The translations under genes and the position numbers were made by a program. From Deltaproteobacteria bacterium (GTDB lineage: Bacteria; Desulfobacterota; Desulfuromonadia; Desulfuromonadales; Geopsychrobacteraceae): DNA of 64,000 bases. The DNA is taken from contig JAJRRT010000064.1 in assembly GCA_024279255.1 (NCBI GenBank), positions 1 through 64,000 on the forward strand. The letters run 5' to 3'. Numbering within the stretch: the stretch's first letter is position 1; the number at the start of each line of letters is the position of its first letter. Under the pieces are notes generated by a model. The model had not been told where the DNA came from. It made no database searches and saw only the letters and a program-made list of their open reading frames with translations. Of this stretch, positions 8,388 to 16,762 are shown piece by piece.

Positions 8388-9124
8388 ATTTTTGTTACCC
8401 GGATATCGACATCCTTGAGAATTTCATCTTTACGAATAACCACCGCTGAAGGTTCAATCGTCCCCTGGTCATAGCGGCCATAGAGGTCGCCAAGTTTTGG
8501 CGGTCCGCCAAAATTGTCTCGGGCACCGATATAATAGGTCCCCCCTGTTGGCAACAGCATCCGATAGCGACCATCTGGACCGGTCTTTTCAGAAACATAC
8601 TTAGGCCGCTCAGACATCTGGACGTGATCATAAACCTGAATTCTCACACCTTCTGCAGGATTACCATCAGCATCAGTGATCTGTCCGCTGAAACCAGTTT
8701 TGGTCTTCTCGTCTTGCGTAGTCAAGCGACGATTGTCGCCAACCTTGATCGGCGCGCTGAGAGCTAATTCAGCCATCCCGCTCTTAACGACCAGAGGGAT
8801 AAAGTCGCTACGGTTATCACCCGCAACGACCGGACCAACCGTTGCGCCATCGACGCGCTTACGCACAACAGTGACGTATTCCCCTTCCGGCAGAGAGATC
8901 GCAAAGCTTCCATTTCGATCGGTCTCATCTGATACCGCGAAAGCCGGGCCGTAGAGATCCATATCTTTTTTGTAGATATACAGAAAGGCCTTCTCTAATG
9001 GCGCGGTGACTTGACCCTGAACCACAACCAACTCACTTTTCGTTGAGCTGGAAGGTCCGGTTTGATTATCGCAACCGAACAGGGTCAACAACAGCAATGA
9101 TAAAACCGTTAATCCTATCTTCAT
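8381..9124 (-). CDS. Lipoprotein with carboxypeptidase regulatory-like repeats
   Basis: 247 residues; ATG preceded by GTGAGGAAAAG. Lipobox LTLFGC near residue 18. Two beta-sandwich units of the carboxypeptidase-regulatory/Cna-B type can be read: VQGQVTAPLEKAFLYIYKKD...GSFAISLPEGEYVTVV (about 35-110) and FSGQITDADGNPAEGVRI...GRYRMLLPTGGTYYIGARD (about 145-215). These folds carry no catalytic residues and usually mediate surface or protein contacts. Second gene of the ten-gene operon, 7 bp after the haem-binding lipoprotein gene. Confidence 0.7.
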   Translation of the reverse strand: MKIGLTVLSLLLLTLFGCDNQTGPSSSTKSELVVVQGQVTAPLEKAFLYIYKKDMDLYGPAFAVSDETDRNGSFAISLPEGEYVTVVRKRVDGATVGPVVAGDNRSDFIPLVVKSGMAELALSAPIKVGDNRRLTTQDEKTKTGFSGQITDADGNPAEGVRIQVYDHVQMSERPKYVSEKTGPDGRYRMLLPTGGTYYIGARDNFGGPPKLGDLYGRYDQGTIEPSAVVIRKDEILKDVDIRVTKIW

Positions 9125-9131
9125 CTTTTCC

Positions 9132-10190
9132 TCACTTCACCAATGCAGCGTTGCCAGCTGGGGGTAGTAACAACAACGTTTGTGAAACCGTCGAAGCATA
9201 ATGTTCATATAAAGAGTTGTCCATCAGAGAAATTCCAAAACTGATCGCAGCGGCTTCACCTGTAGAAAACTGTGCATCACGTGGCGAGCCAGTTTTCAGC
9301 GCACGCCGTAAGATCAGGGTCCAGTGTCCATTGCGCCAGAAGGATCGCGCGATAACATCAGCTCGATCACCCGAAGGACGATCGGTCAAATAGCCCGGAG
9401 CCCGCGAAAAGATTGTCGGGATCTGGGCATCGACCACATTCCCGTCAAAATCATAAAGCGGACGATCTCCTTCAGCGAAGACCTCGGCCTTCCCTTCTGG
9501 CCGCGCCTGGCGCAAGGAGTTGGGGTGAAAGATTTCACCCGGCAGGTCGCCATGCATCCCATCTTTATCGACATAGCGGTCATCGGCAAACGACAGGCGT
9601 CCGGTGCGACCAGCCTTCCAGTTCCACAGATCGAGCTGTGGACCCTGTTTCGCTAACTTCATGCGATTATGACCACGAAAACTCTGTCCACTCACGCCAA
9701 AGTCGTCCAGATGGCAGGCATAAGCACAGGTAAACTCAGGATATTTACGCTCAGTATCCCAGATGATTCCTATCCCATCTTCAAAATCCCCACTACTCCG
9801 CCACATCTCTCCATCGTAATTCCAACCACGCATATTGTCGTTTTGTGAGGGATCAGCCCAAGTTAAACGCAGATAGAGATCTTTTTCAGTGTAAAACGCC
9901 CGGAGATCGATAGCGATAGGGTCAGGCAAGCTGGAACCATGGTGACAGCTGGCCGTTGAGGTATGAACAGTATCTTTATCTATCTCAGGAAGAGGATCGA
10001 CCTTATTCAGACGTCCCCCCTTGACCGTCACGGTCTTCGGCAGCGCAGCATTCCAATCCTTCGTGTCTGGAGCATGGTCCAACTTAACCGCGTAAAGACG
10101 GTCTGGATCCATGTCTGTACAGGCACAAAGAAGCAGCACAAATATAAGAGAGAGCAGCCGAAGAGTCAGCAAAGAGTTAAATCCTGTCAT
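9132..10190 (-). CDS. Ethylbenzene-dehydrogenase-gamma-like haem lipoprotein
   Basis: 352 residues, first gene of the operon. Lipobox LLCAC near residue 24. The mature part resembles the haem-binding gamma subunit of ethylbenzene dehydrogenase and DMSO-reductase relatives (EB_dh, cytochrome c-552 fold): DLRAFYTEKDLYLRLTW, DGIGIIWD, GHWTLILRRALKTG and FSTGEAAAISFGISLMD. It contains CAYACH, a CX3CH arrangement rather than CXXCH, and an SCHHG segment; both could belong to covalent haem attachment. Homologues hold a b- or c-type haem in the periplasm. Inference: the periplasmic electron carrier or sensor of the operon. No molybdopterin subunit is encoded in the window. Confidence 0.75.
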   Translation of the reverse strand: MTGFNSLLTLRLLSLIFVLLLCACTDMDPDRLYAVKLDHAPDTKDWNAALPKTVTVKGGRLNKVDPLPEIDKDTVHTSTASCHHGSSLPDPIAIDLRAFYTEKDLYLRLTWADPSQNDNMRGWNYDGEMWRSSGDFEDGIGIIWDTERKYPEFTCAYACHLDDFGVSGQSFRGHNRMKLAKQGPQLDLWNWKAGRTGRLSFADDRYVDKDGMHGDLPGEIFHPNSLRQARPEGKAEVFAEGDRPLYDFDGNVVDAQIPTIFSRAPGYLTDRPSGDRADVIARSFWRNGHWTLILRRALKTGSPRDAQFSTGEAAAISFGISLMDNSLYEHYASTVSQTLLLLPPAGNAALVK

Positions 10191-10226
10191 TCAAAGTTCT
10201 TACAGACACAAAACGATTAAGGATGG

Positions 10227-10242
10227 AGCAAAGAATGTACCA
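10227..10242 (-). promoter_or_regulatory. Sigma-54 (-24/-12) promoter of the envelope operon
   Basis: On the minus strand the bases read TGGTACATTCTTTGCT, matching the sigma-54 consensus TGGCACGNNNNTTGCW at all but two positions, with the required GG-N10-GC spacing. It lies 37 bp upstream of the ATG at 10190 and points into the operon. The adjacent upstream gene encodes an NtrC-type activator, the kind of regulator such promoters need. Confidence 0.8.
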
Positions 10243-10254
10243 TTTCGGATAAGA

Positions 10255-10271
10255 TTTCAGGACGCCTGAAA
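10255..10271. promoter_or_regulatory. Palindrome beside the sigma-54 promoter
   Basis: TTTCAGG-acg-CCTGAAA, a perfect inverted repeat with 7-base arms and 3-base spacer, 13 bp upstream of the -24 element. It lacks a following T run on either strand, so it is a better activator or repressor site than a terminator. Activator sites for sigma-54 are usually farther upstream, which leaves its role open. Confidence 0.45.
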
Positions 10272-10337
10272 CTGCTAGCAGATGTGGTTAGAAAGGCCAA
10301 TCAGTGAGTCTCTTAGCCGCAATCAGACGGAAACTTG

Positions 10338-11711
10338 TCATTCATTCCGTTCGATCAGTCCGTATTTCTCCATTTTGTAGCGTAGCGTGGTCCGTGCTAT
10401 TCCCAATGATTCTGCGGCGCGGGTTTGAGACGCCCCTTCCCTGCGCAAGGTCTGAATAATCAACTGACGCTCAAGATCATCAAGGATATCGGTCAGATTG
10501 CTCCCCGTCTGCGGCAGGGTCAGGCAAATTTCATTGCCGCCGCGCACCTCTTGAGGCAGATCATTGGGGGTAATAATGTCGCTGCGACTAAGAACAACAG
10601 CGCGCTCAATAGCATTCTGCAGTTCACGAACGTTCCCTGGCCATTCATGTGCGATCAGATCACTCAAAGCCTTAGGCGAAATTTCGCTGATTTTCTTGCC
10701 GGTTTCAGCTTTATACTTTTCAAGAAAATGTTGCACCAGAGGTTCAATATCTTCACGACGATCTCGCAAAGGGGGCATAGTCAGATGCACCACATTGAGT
10801 CGATAGAAGAGGTCTTCACGAAAGCGACCGGCCTGAACCTCTGCAGCGAGATCTTTATTGGTTGCAGCCACCAGCCGGACATCGGTTTTTATGGTTCTGG
10901 TCCCACCGACTCGTTCGAACTCGTGTTCTTGAATTACGCGCAGCAGCTTAACCTGAGCTGAGGGGCTCATCTCGCCGACCTCATCAATAAAGAGGGTCCC
11001 CTGATCAGCCAGCTCAAACCGCCCCTTTTTGGTGCTTATAGCTCCGGAAAAAGCACCTTTTTCATGTCCAAACAGCTCACTCTCTATAACACCTTCCGAA
11101 AAGACTGCGCAGTTCAGCACGATAAAAGGTTTATCCTTACGCGGTGAATTATAATGGACCGAGCGGGCAATCAACTCCTTGCCGGTGCCACTTTCACCTG
11201 TCACCAGAACGCTGGCGTTGCTGACGGCGACCGATGAGGCCATTTCAAAAACATCGGCCATAATCTGTGATGAGCCGACGATGCCGGAGAAGCGGTACTT
11301 CTGCTCCAGTTCCTCGTGTAGATAGCGATTTTCAGCCAACAGGCGTTCTCGTTCAAACGCCTTAGCAACCGTCAGCTTGATTTCGTCGGTCTCAAAAGGC
11401 TTGGTAATGTAGTCATAAGCCCCGGCACGTAAGGCCTCGACCGCGCTTTCTACCGTGCCATAGGCCGTAACAACAATAATCGGCAACGAAGGATCAAAAG
11501 CCTTGATTTCACGCAGCAGCTCCAGACCGTTCATTCCCGGCATCTGAATATCGGTCAGAACCAGATCAAAACTATCTGAGTTGATCAACTGCATAGCTTC
11601 CTTGGCAGAGCCGACTGTCAGCGTTTCATAACCCTGACGATCGAGAATACGCGCCAAGAGTCTTTGCATTCCAGCTTCGTCATCAACGATCAATACTTTT
11701 TCAGAAGACAT
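10338..11711 (-). CDS. Sigma-54-dependent NtrC-family response regulator
   Basis: 457 residues. Receiver domain 1-120 with VDDE and phospho-acceptor Asp54 (VLTDIQMPG); AAA+ domain about 143-370 with Walker A GESGTGKE, GAFSGA (the sigma-54 contact loop, Thr to Ser) and DEVGEM; C-terminal Fis-type helix-turn-helix (ASQTRAAESLGIARTTLRYK). Such proteins activate RNA polymerase-sigma-54 when phosphorylated. No histidine kinase is adjacent, so it is an orphan regulator. The likely target is the sigma-54 promoter at 10227-10242, 96 bp downstream of its stop and on the same strand. An alternative is that it acts on distant genes as well. Confidence 0.93.
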   Translation of the reverse strand: MSSEKVLIVDDEAGMQRLLARILDRQGYETLTVGSAKEAMQLINSDSFDLVLTDIQMPGMNGLELLREIKAFDPSLPIIVVTAYGTVESAVEALRAGAYDYITKPFETDEIKLTVAKAFERERLLAENRYLHEELEQKYRFSGIVGSSQIMADVFEMASSVAVSNASVLVTGESGTGKELIARSVHYNSPRKDKPFIVLNCAVFSEGVIESELFGHEKGAFSGAISTKKGRFELADQGTLFIDEVGEMSPSAQVKLLRVIQEHEFERVGGTRTIKTDVRLVAATNKDLAAEVQAGRFREDLFYRLNVVHLTMPPLRDRREDIEPLVQHFLEKYKAETGKKISEISPKALSDLIAHEWPGNVRELQNAIERAVVLSRSDIITPNDLPQEVRGGNEICLTLPQTGSNLTDILDDLERQLIIQTLRREGASQTRAAESLGIARTTLRYKMEKYGLIERNE

Positions 11712-12043
11712 AAAACCTGCCTATCCTAGAAATTTCCGTGTAATTTCCAACGATTCCAAGTGCTAAGCATAGCCGAAACAGTTCAGGGGAACAAGCAGGA
11801 TAGCGTGAACTGCGTCAGTAAACTCCTAGCGACCAAAGGGCCTCAATTTTAACAAAGCCGAAAAACTCAATTCATCAAGCAGGTAAAAGCTTGCTTACCC
11901 CATGACCCTGCTTCATATTCTCACTCCGCCAGTGTTAGTGTTACAGAAATGAGACCAACAGCTTAGTTGTTTTGAAGCCCGCATCTCATAGCAATTCAAA
12001 AACAAAAAGGACAAACAGTCCTGTAACAGAATAGGTTGATGTT
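11712..12043. other. 332-bp intergenic region, divergent promoters expected
   Basis: Lies between the minus-strand regulator gene and the plus-strand YkgJ-like gene, so it must hold promoters for both. I find no well-matched -35/-10 pair, no sigma-54 site and no riboswitch. A weak hairpin (AAGCAGG...CTTGCTT, about 11877-11896) is the only structure seen. Confidence 0.4.
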
Positions 12044-12313
12044 GTGCCAGATCAGACAGTTGAAGACCAACAAGCAATAGAATGGGAAAATCTCTGCCAG
12101 CGCTGCGGTCTCTGCTGCTTCGAAAAAGCGCTCGATGGCAAGGGACGAATTATTGAGACCCAGATCCCCTGCCGCCATCTCGATATCCATACCCGCGAAT
12201 GCCGCGTCTACGAACATCGTCAGCAAATCGAGTACGACTGCATCAAGCTGACACCAGAGAAGGTCGCCAAATTGAAGTGGTTACCTGAATCCTGTGCCTA
12301 TCGGCAAAAATAA
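12044..12313 (+). CDS. YkgJ/YcgN-like cysteine-cluster protein
   Basis: 89 residues from a GTG start; AGG lies about 9 bases upstream, so the start is only moderately supported. The pattern CQRCGLCC at 18-25 and later single cysteines (IPCRHLD, TRECRVY, YDCIKL, ESCAY) define the CxxCxxCC family (UPF0153/UPF0260), thought to bind zinc or an Fe-S cluster. Function is unknown across the family. The gene stands alone and ends in a strong bidirectional terminator. Confidence 0.75.
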   Translation: MPDQTVEDQQAIEWENLCQRCGLCCFEKALDGKGRIIETQIPCRHLDIHTRECRVYEHRQQIEYDCIKLTPEKVAKLKWLPESCAYRQK

Positions 12314-12349
12314 TTCCCGATCATCCAAGTTTGAGGACATTCAAAGCTC

Positions 12350-12388
12350 AAAAAGACCCAGACACCACTTCTGGCCCAGGGTCTTTTC
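12350..12388. terminator. Rho-independent terminator
   Basis: Nine-base stem AAAAGACCC (12351-12359) and GGGTCTTTT (12379-12387) with a 19-base loop; the T stretch on the plus strand ends the YkgJ-like transcript, and the A stretch would serve transcripts from the other side. Confidence 0.75.
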
Positions 12389-12467
12389 ATGTCCAACTGC
12401 TCAAAACATGATATTGCCGCTCGATTAAAAGATTGACGATTGATAATTTGAAAGTTAATAATATGTG

Positions 12468-12545
12468 GCCGTCAGGAAAGTGCTTGAGTTGCTCAAACCC
12501 CCTCCGAGTAGCTCGCCTTTCCTGTGGCATTTATTGAGTAGGGGG
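12468..12545 (+). ncRNA. Candidate structured RNA: three-way junction with pseudoknot
   Basis: Closing stem CAGGAAAG (12473-12480) pairs with CTTTCCTG (12517-12524), extended by GCC (12468-12470) and GGC (12526-12528). Inside are two hairpins, TTGAG-ttg-CTCAA (12484-12496) and CGAG-tag-CTCG (12505-12515), separated by CCCCCT (12498-12503). That joining strand is complementary to AGGGGG at 12540-12545, giving a possible pseudoknot. No known riboswitch class came to mind. It is not followed by a same-strand gene; on the minus strand it would be part of the mtaB 3' end. Strand assignment is arbitrary because most pairs are Watson-Crick. Confidence 0.45.
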
Positions 12546-12616
12546 AATCAGTTGGTCCACAAAGCCATTTCTTGGCTACTTACACCTATTTCCTAGCTTA
12601 CTGCAATGCTGAAAGA

Positions 12617-13927
12617 TCAGGGCAACAACATCTCCCCTTCCAAACCCTGGCCGCCATATCTGGTTCCTCTGACAGATTGACGCTTGCCGATCCACTGCTC
12701 ATCTGCTGGCAGCTGAACACTCAGGTAGTTATCAGCTACGGCCCGCATCTTCCCACTCTTAAAACCTGCTTCGGCGATCACCTCAAATGATTGATCAATA
12801 AAATCACGTGCAAACTGGCGCTGTTTGTTTTCGCCTAGTTGTCGCATACGAGCAGCTCGCATACGGGCAATATCAGTAGGAATCTGTCCATCCAGAGATG
12901 CAGCAGGAGTGCCGGGACGTCGACTATAGGGGAAAACATGCAGGTAACTGACCGGCAGTGATTCAACGAACTTGCAGGTCTCTTCAAATTCTGCGTCTGT
13001 TTCGCCAGGAAAGCCGACTATCAGATCAATACCGATTCCGGCCGAGGGTTGGCGGGTGCGAAGGTCATGGAGTAGTTCAGCAAAAAAACTGGTCGTATAG
13101 TTACGATTCATCGCCTTTAAAACACGATCAGTCCCGGCTTGTAATGGAATGTGGTAGTGGGCGCAGATCTGGGCGGAAGAAGCGATATGGTCACGCAGTT
13201 CTTCAGGCAGTTCGGTAGGCTCTAAAGATCCCAGGCGCAAACGGGCATCTTTAAGCTGAGGCTCGATCCGCTTGATCAGGTCGAGAAGGTTTAAGGGGTG
13301 ATAGAGATCTTTGCCATACTGACCGATGTGGATTCCGGTCAACACAAGTTCTTGATGCCCGGCGGTAACCAGTGCATCGACCTGCTCTAAAATGGCGTCA
13401 GGTTCTACTGAGCGGCTCCGGCCGCGGGCGTAAGGAATAATACAATAGGAGCAGAAGGCATCGCAGCCGTTCTGAATCTGCAGAAAAGCACGACTCCGCT
13501 TGGCTTCGCTGGCGACTTCAAGGGCGACGTTGCCCCCTTCCCTGCGAATATCTCCAACGGCGATCTTCGGTTGATCATCCAACCCTGACAACTGCTGGAT
13601 CAATTCGGCTTTTTCCTCATTCCCAAGCACCAGTGAGACCCCGGGAAGTTCTGCCAGAGCCTGGGCATCAACCTGGGCATAACAACCTGTCACCACAATA
13701 CGCGCTTGAGGGTTAATCCGCCGAGCGCGCCTGATGAGCTTGCGTGATTGGGCATCGGTATTTGAAGTGACGGTGCAGGTGTTGACCAGGATAAGATCAG
13801 GTCCGGCTTCAAATTCGAGTTGCTGGTACCCGGCGGCAAGGAGCTTTTCAGTCATCGCAGCCGATTCAAACTGATTCGTCTTGCAGCCCAGGGTAACGAT
13901 AGCAAAGCTCTGCTTCACGCGATCCAT
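12617..13927 (-). CDS. mtaB: tRNA t6A37 methylthiotransferase MtaB
   Basis: 436 residues. N-terminal UPF0004 domain with Cys residues in [20 protein letters not shown] and VTGCYAQV (4Fe-4S ligands), radical-SAM motif [19 protein letters not shown], and a C-terminal TRAM-like part. MtaB-type signatures ([19 protein letters not shown]) separate it from MiaB, which is present elsewhere in the window. It converts t6A37 of tRNA into its 2-methylthio form using SAM and a sulfur source. Its start overlaps the end of mnmA by 13 nt, placing it last in the cysE-to-mtaB sulfur operon. Confidence 0.92.
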   Translation of the reverse strand: MDRVKQSFAIVTLGCKTNQFESAAMTEKLLAAGYQQLEFEAGPDLILVNTCTVTSNTDAQSRKLIRRARRINPQARIVVTGCYAQVDAQALAELPGVSLVLGNEEKAELIQQLSGLDDQPKIAVGDIRREGGNVALEVASEAKRSRAFLQIQNGCDAFCSYCIIPYARGRSRSVEPDAILEQVDALVTAGHQELVLTGIHIGQYGKDLYHPLNLLDLIKRIEPQLKDARLRLGSLEPTELPEELRDHIASSAQICAHYHIPLQAGTDRVLKAMNRNYTTSFFAELLHDLRTRQPSAGIGIDLIVGFPGETDAEFEETCKFVESLPVSYLHVFPYSRRPGTPAASLDGQIPTDIARMRAARMRQLGENKQRQFARDFIDQSFEVIAEAGFKSGKMRAVADNYLSVQLPADEQWIGKRQSVRGTRYGGQGLEGEMLLP

Positions 13928-14994
13928 CCCCCACCGATAACCCGGTCATCGTGATAAAAGACCGCTGCCTGGCCGGGAGTAATCCCTTTCTGAGGATGGC
14001 TGAAGGCGATGTTTGCACCGCCGTTCGGCAAAGGAGTGACCGTTGCCGCTACAGGCTGATGCCGGTAGCGAATGCGACATTCAACCTGGATTGGTGCAGT
14101 TGGAGTGGCGATGTTCCACAGGCAGCGATGCAGCTCAAAATCCCCACGGCTGAGGAGTGCTTTTTCGCCAACGATCACCTGATTTGTTTCAGCATTGATA
14201 CCGATAACATAGAGAGGTTCAGTCCAACTGAGGCCCAGTCCTTTACGCTGACCAACCGTGTAACGATAGATGCCGGTATGTTTGCCGAGGACCTGACCGT
14301 TATGGTGGATAAACTCACCATCTTTGTGGCCAGCGCCCCGTTCTTCTTCGATAAAGCGGACATAGTTTCCATCAGGGACAAAGCAGATATCCTGGCTCTC
14401 AGCTTTATCGGCCACCCGCAGGTTGAAGCGCACGGCGTGCTCACGTACCTCTTCTTTGGTCATTCCACCCAGCGGGAAAAGAGTCTTCTCCATCTGCTCA
14501 GGGGTCAGGGTGAAGAGGAAATAACTCTGATCCTTGGCATCGTCGATGCCCTTAACCAGCGCCAGTTGATCGTCGCGGCGCAGAATCTGCGCATAGTGAC
14601 CAGTGGCCATGAAATCAGCCTCAAGCTCGAGGGCCTTGCGCAGCAAGAGATCAAATTTTAAGACCTGATTACAGAGAACGCAGGGATTGGGGGTTCGTCC
14701 GGCAAAATATTCGTCACAGAAATTGTCGATAACGTGGCGCTGAAAGTCTTCTTCAAAGTTGATCACGTAGAATGGGATATTCAGACTCTCCGCAACCCGG
14801 CGTGCATCATAAACGTCATCCAGGCTACAGCAACTGCCGAAGGACTCACCATTTTCCGCAGTAAAGCTGGAATAATCCCAGATCTGCATGGTCATGCCGA
14901 TCACTTCATAGCCCTGTTCCTGTAACAGGGCCGCAGTTACCGAAGAATCGACACCGCCGCTCATGGCGACAACCACTCTCTTTTTCACAACCAA
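13915..14994 (-). CDS. mnmA: tRNA-uridine 2-sulfurtransferase MnmA
   Basis: 359 residues. PP-loop [14 protein letters not shown] near residue 10; the two catalytic cysteines lie in NPCVLCNQ (about 103) and SQDICFVP (about 200). MnmA adenylates and thiolates U34 of tRNAs for Lys, Glu and Gln using sulfur from a cysteine desulfurase; the desulfurase gene is directly upstream. Length is standard. The 118-bp gap to nifS contains a hairpin that may tune expression. Confidence 0.95.
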   Translation of the reverse strand: MVVKKRVVVAMSGGVDSSVTAALLQEQGYEVIGMTMQIWDYSSFTAENGESFGSCCSLDDVYDARRVAESLNIPFYVINFEEDFQRHVIDNFCDEYFAGRTPNPCVLCNQVLKFDLLLRKALELEADFMATGHYAQILRRDDQLALVKGIDDAKDQSYFLFTLTPEQMEKTLFPLGGMTKEEVREHAVRFNLRVADKAESQDICFVPDGNYVRFIEEERGAGHKDGEFIHHNGQVLGKHTGIYRYTVGQRKGLGLSWTEPLYVIGINAETNQVIVGEKALLSRGDFELHRCLWNIATPTAPIQVECRIRYRHQPVAATVTPLPNGGANIAFSHPQKGITPGQAAVFYHDDRVIGGGWIA

Positions 14995-15016
14995 TATCCA
15001 TTCATGCGTAAAGGGA

Positions 15017-15053
15017 GGATCTCTCGAATAAAGAGCCCTCCCGTTGCTTTATG
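15017..15053 (-). promoter_or_regulatory. Hairpin between nifS and mnmA
   Basis: Inverted repeat GGGAGG ... CCTCCC with inner CTCT/AGAG pairing in the nifS-mnmA gap. No uridine run follows on the minus strand, so it does not look like a full terminator; it may be an mRNA-processing or stabilising hairpin. Confidence 0.4.
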
Positions 15054-15112
15054 TAGATTTGAGACAGCGCATCTCAACCGACTAAATTATATAGAAAATA
15101 TCAGCAGCAATC

Positions 15113-16270
15113 TCACGAGGAGCTTGTGCTGCGCAAACGCTCGACAATAGCCGGGAGGATGTTCAACACATACTCGACCTCATCTTGGGTGTTTTCCCGG
15201 CCAAGGCTGAAACGAACACTCGCCTGTGCCATATCCAGATCGACCCCCATCGCCATAATCACAGGTGAAGCTTCAAGCGTTCCGGAACCACATGCCGAAC
15301 CTGAGGAGGCGGCAATTCCTTTCAGGTCGAGATTCAGTAGCAACGATTCTCCTGAGATACCAGCGAAACTGAGATTGAGAGTGTTGGGCAGACGTTCAGC
15401 ACGGTCAACACAACCATTCAACTGGATATTATCTATCGCATCAAAGAGACCGCCTTCGAGTTGATCACGCAAGCTACGCACCTGGTCCGTCGCTTGTTCA
15501 AAGTCACTAGCGGCAAGCTCACAAGCTTTGCCCAATCCGACAATACCTGCAACATTCGATGTTCCGCCCCGGCGATTGCGCTCTTGATGTCCACCGTGGA
15601 TCAAGGGTTCAAGCTGCGTTTCGGAGCGAATATACAGCGCACCAACACCCTTTGGTGCTCCAAATTTATGCCCGGAGATAGCCGCCAGGTCAAGATTTGC
15701 AGCCTTAACATCTAACGGAACTCGACCAACCGCCTGAATCATATCGGTGTGGAAAATAACGCCATGCTTACGGGCGATCTCACCTATTTTGGCAATCGGG
15801 AACAGGTTACCTGTTTCGTTGTTGGCCCACATCACTGAAATCAACACCGTATCATCGCTAACGAGTGATTCGAGCTGAGCCAGATCGAGCTGACCTTCAG
15901 CATCAACCGGCAGATAGCTGACTCGCCAACCTTGAGCTTCCAAAGAACGACAACTTTCGAGAACCGCAGGATGTTCTACTGCTGTGGTGATGATGTGTTG
16001 ACCTTTATCACGCAAGGCACTGGCAGTGCCTTTTATCGCAAAATTGTCGGCCTCACTGCCACAGGAGGTAAAAACAATCTCAGAGGGTGAAGCGTTAATC
16101 AATGCGGCAACCTGCTCGCGCGCAATTTCAACGGCACTACTCACCGCCCGTCCGGCCCAGTGGATGCTTGATGGATTGCCAAACTTCCCCCTCAGGAAAG
16201 GCAGTATCTCTTCGAGCACCTCAGCGCGTATCGGTGTGGTTGCATTATGATCAAAATATATCTGGTTCAC
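15113..16270 (-). CDS. Cysteine desulfurase (NifS/IscS type)
   Basis: 385 residues. PLP-dependent class V aminotransferase fold: YFDHNATTP start, HPAVLESC, HTDMIQAVG, PLP lysine in SGHKFGAPKGVGALY (about 205), and catalytic Cys in SSGSACGSG (about 330). It releases sulfur from cysteine as an enzyme-bound persulfide for Fe-S clusters and tRNA thiolation. In the operon it follows the Rrf2 regulator (63-bp gap) and precedes mnmA. No iscU or nifU homologue sits next to it, so the scaffold gene must be elsewhere. NifS versus IscS cannot be decided from this alone. Confidence 0.93.
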   Translation of the reverse strand: MNQIYFDHNATTPIRAEVLEEILPFLRGKFGNPSSIHWAGRAVSSAVEIAREQVAALINASPSEIVFTSCGSEADNFAIKGTASALRDKGQHIITTAVEHPAVLESCRSLEAQGWRVSYLPVDAEGQLDLAQLESLVSDDTVLISVMWANNETGNLFPIAKIGEIARKHGVIFHTDMIQAVGRVPLDVKAANLDLAAISGHKFGAPKGVGALYIRSETQLEPLIHGGHQERNRRGGTSNVAGIVGLGKACELAASDFEQATDQVRSLRDQLEGGLFDAIDNIQLNGCVDRAERLPNTLNLSFAGISGESLLLNLDLKGIAASSGSACGSGTLEASPVIMAMGVDLDMAQASVRFSLGRENTQDEVEYVLNILPAIVERLRSTSSS

Positions 16271-16333
16271 GTTAAGCCTTGGAAAATCATATAAGAGAAG
16301 TTTTGAGCAACGGACTGACTTAAAAAGTAGGCG

Positions 16334-16762
16334 TTAAACGCAATTCTTTAAGCGTTTACGGCCCTCAACAGCCAAATCCTCAAGAGTTTTTGATGCAAGG
16401 AAGGTCCTGATTTGCTCACCCAGACCCTGCCAGATTTCATGGGTTACACATTGTGACGGGCAACCACAGGTTCCGTCGTCATCCATACAAGAGACCGGTA
16501 CCAGGGTTTCTTCGACGGTGTCGATAATTTGATCGACCCGAATCTCATCAGCAGGTCTGGCCAGCAGATAACCACCACCTGGACCCCTGGTACTCTGGAC
16601 AATTTCACCACGGCGCAGCTTAACGAACAGTTGTTCCAGGTACGTCAGAGAGATGTTTTCCCAGGCTGAAATCGATTTGATAGAGACAGGGCTTCCGTCA
16701 CCATTTATTGTCAAGCTGACCAATGCTCTAACGGCATACTGTGCTTTGGTTGACAGCCTCAT
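16334..16762 (-). CDS. iscR: Rrf2-family regulator, IscR-like
   Basis: 142 residues. Winged helix 1-75 ([49 protein letters not shown]) and a cysteine group [14 protein letters not shown] near 92-105 that could hold a 2Fe-2S cluster as in IscR and CymR-type proteins. It overlaps the cysE stop in an ATGA junction and is followed by the cysteine desulfurase gene, so it probably adjusts this operon to Fe-S or cysteine supply. In Gram-positive bacteria the related CymR responds to cysteine via CysK; which mode applies here is unknown. Confidence 0.85.
   Translation of the reverse strand: MRLSTKAQYAVRALVSLTINGDGSPVSIKSISAWENISLTYLEQLFVKLRRGEIVQSTRGPGGGYLLARPADEIRVDQIIDTVEETLVPVSCMDDDGTCGCPSQCVTHEIWQGLGEQIRTFLASKTLEDLAVEGRKRLKNCV

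Noticed and set aside
1098-10190. Nitrous oxide reductase (nos) cluster
   Set aside because: NosD-like and NosR/NapH-like proteins are present, but nosZ, nosF, nosY and nosL are missing, and five lipoproteins are foreign to nos loci.
10255-10271. Terminator for the NtrC-type regulator gene
   Set aside because: Stem of 7 bp without a T run on the minus strand; more likely a protein-binding site.
12468-12545. Integron attC site or IS200/IS605 end
   Set aside because: The expected GTTRRRY/RYYYAAC ends are missing and no transposase or integrase gene is near.
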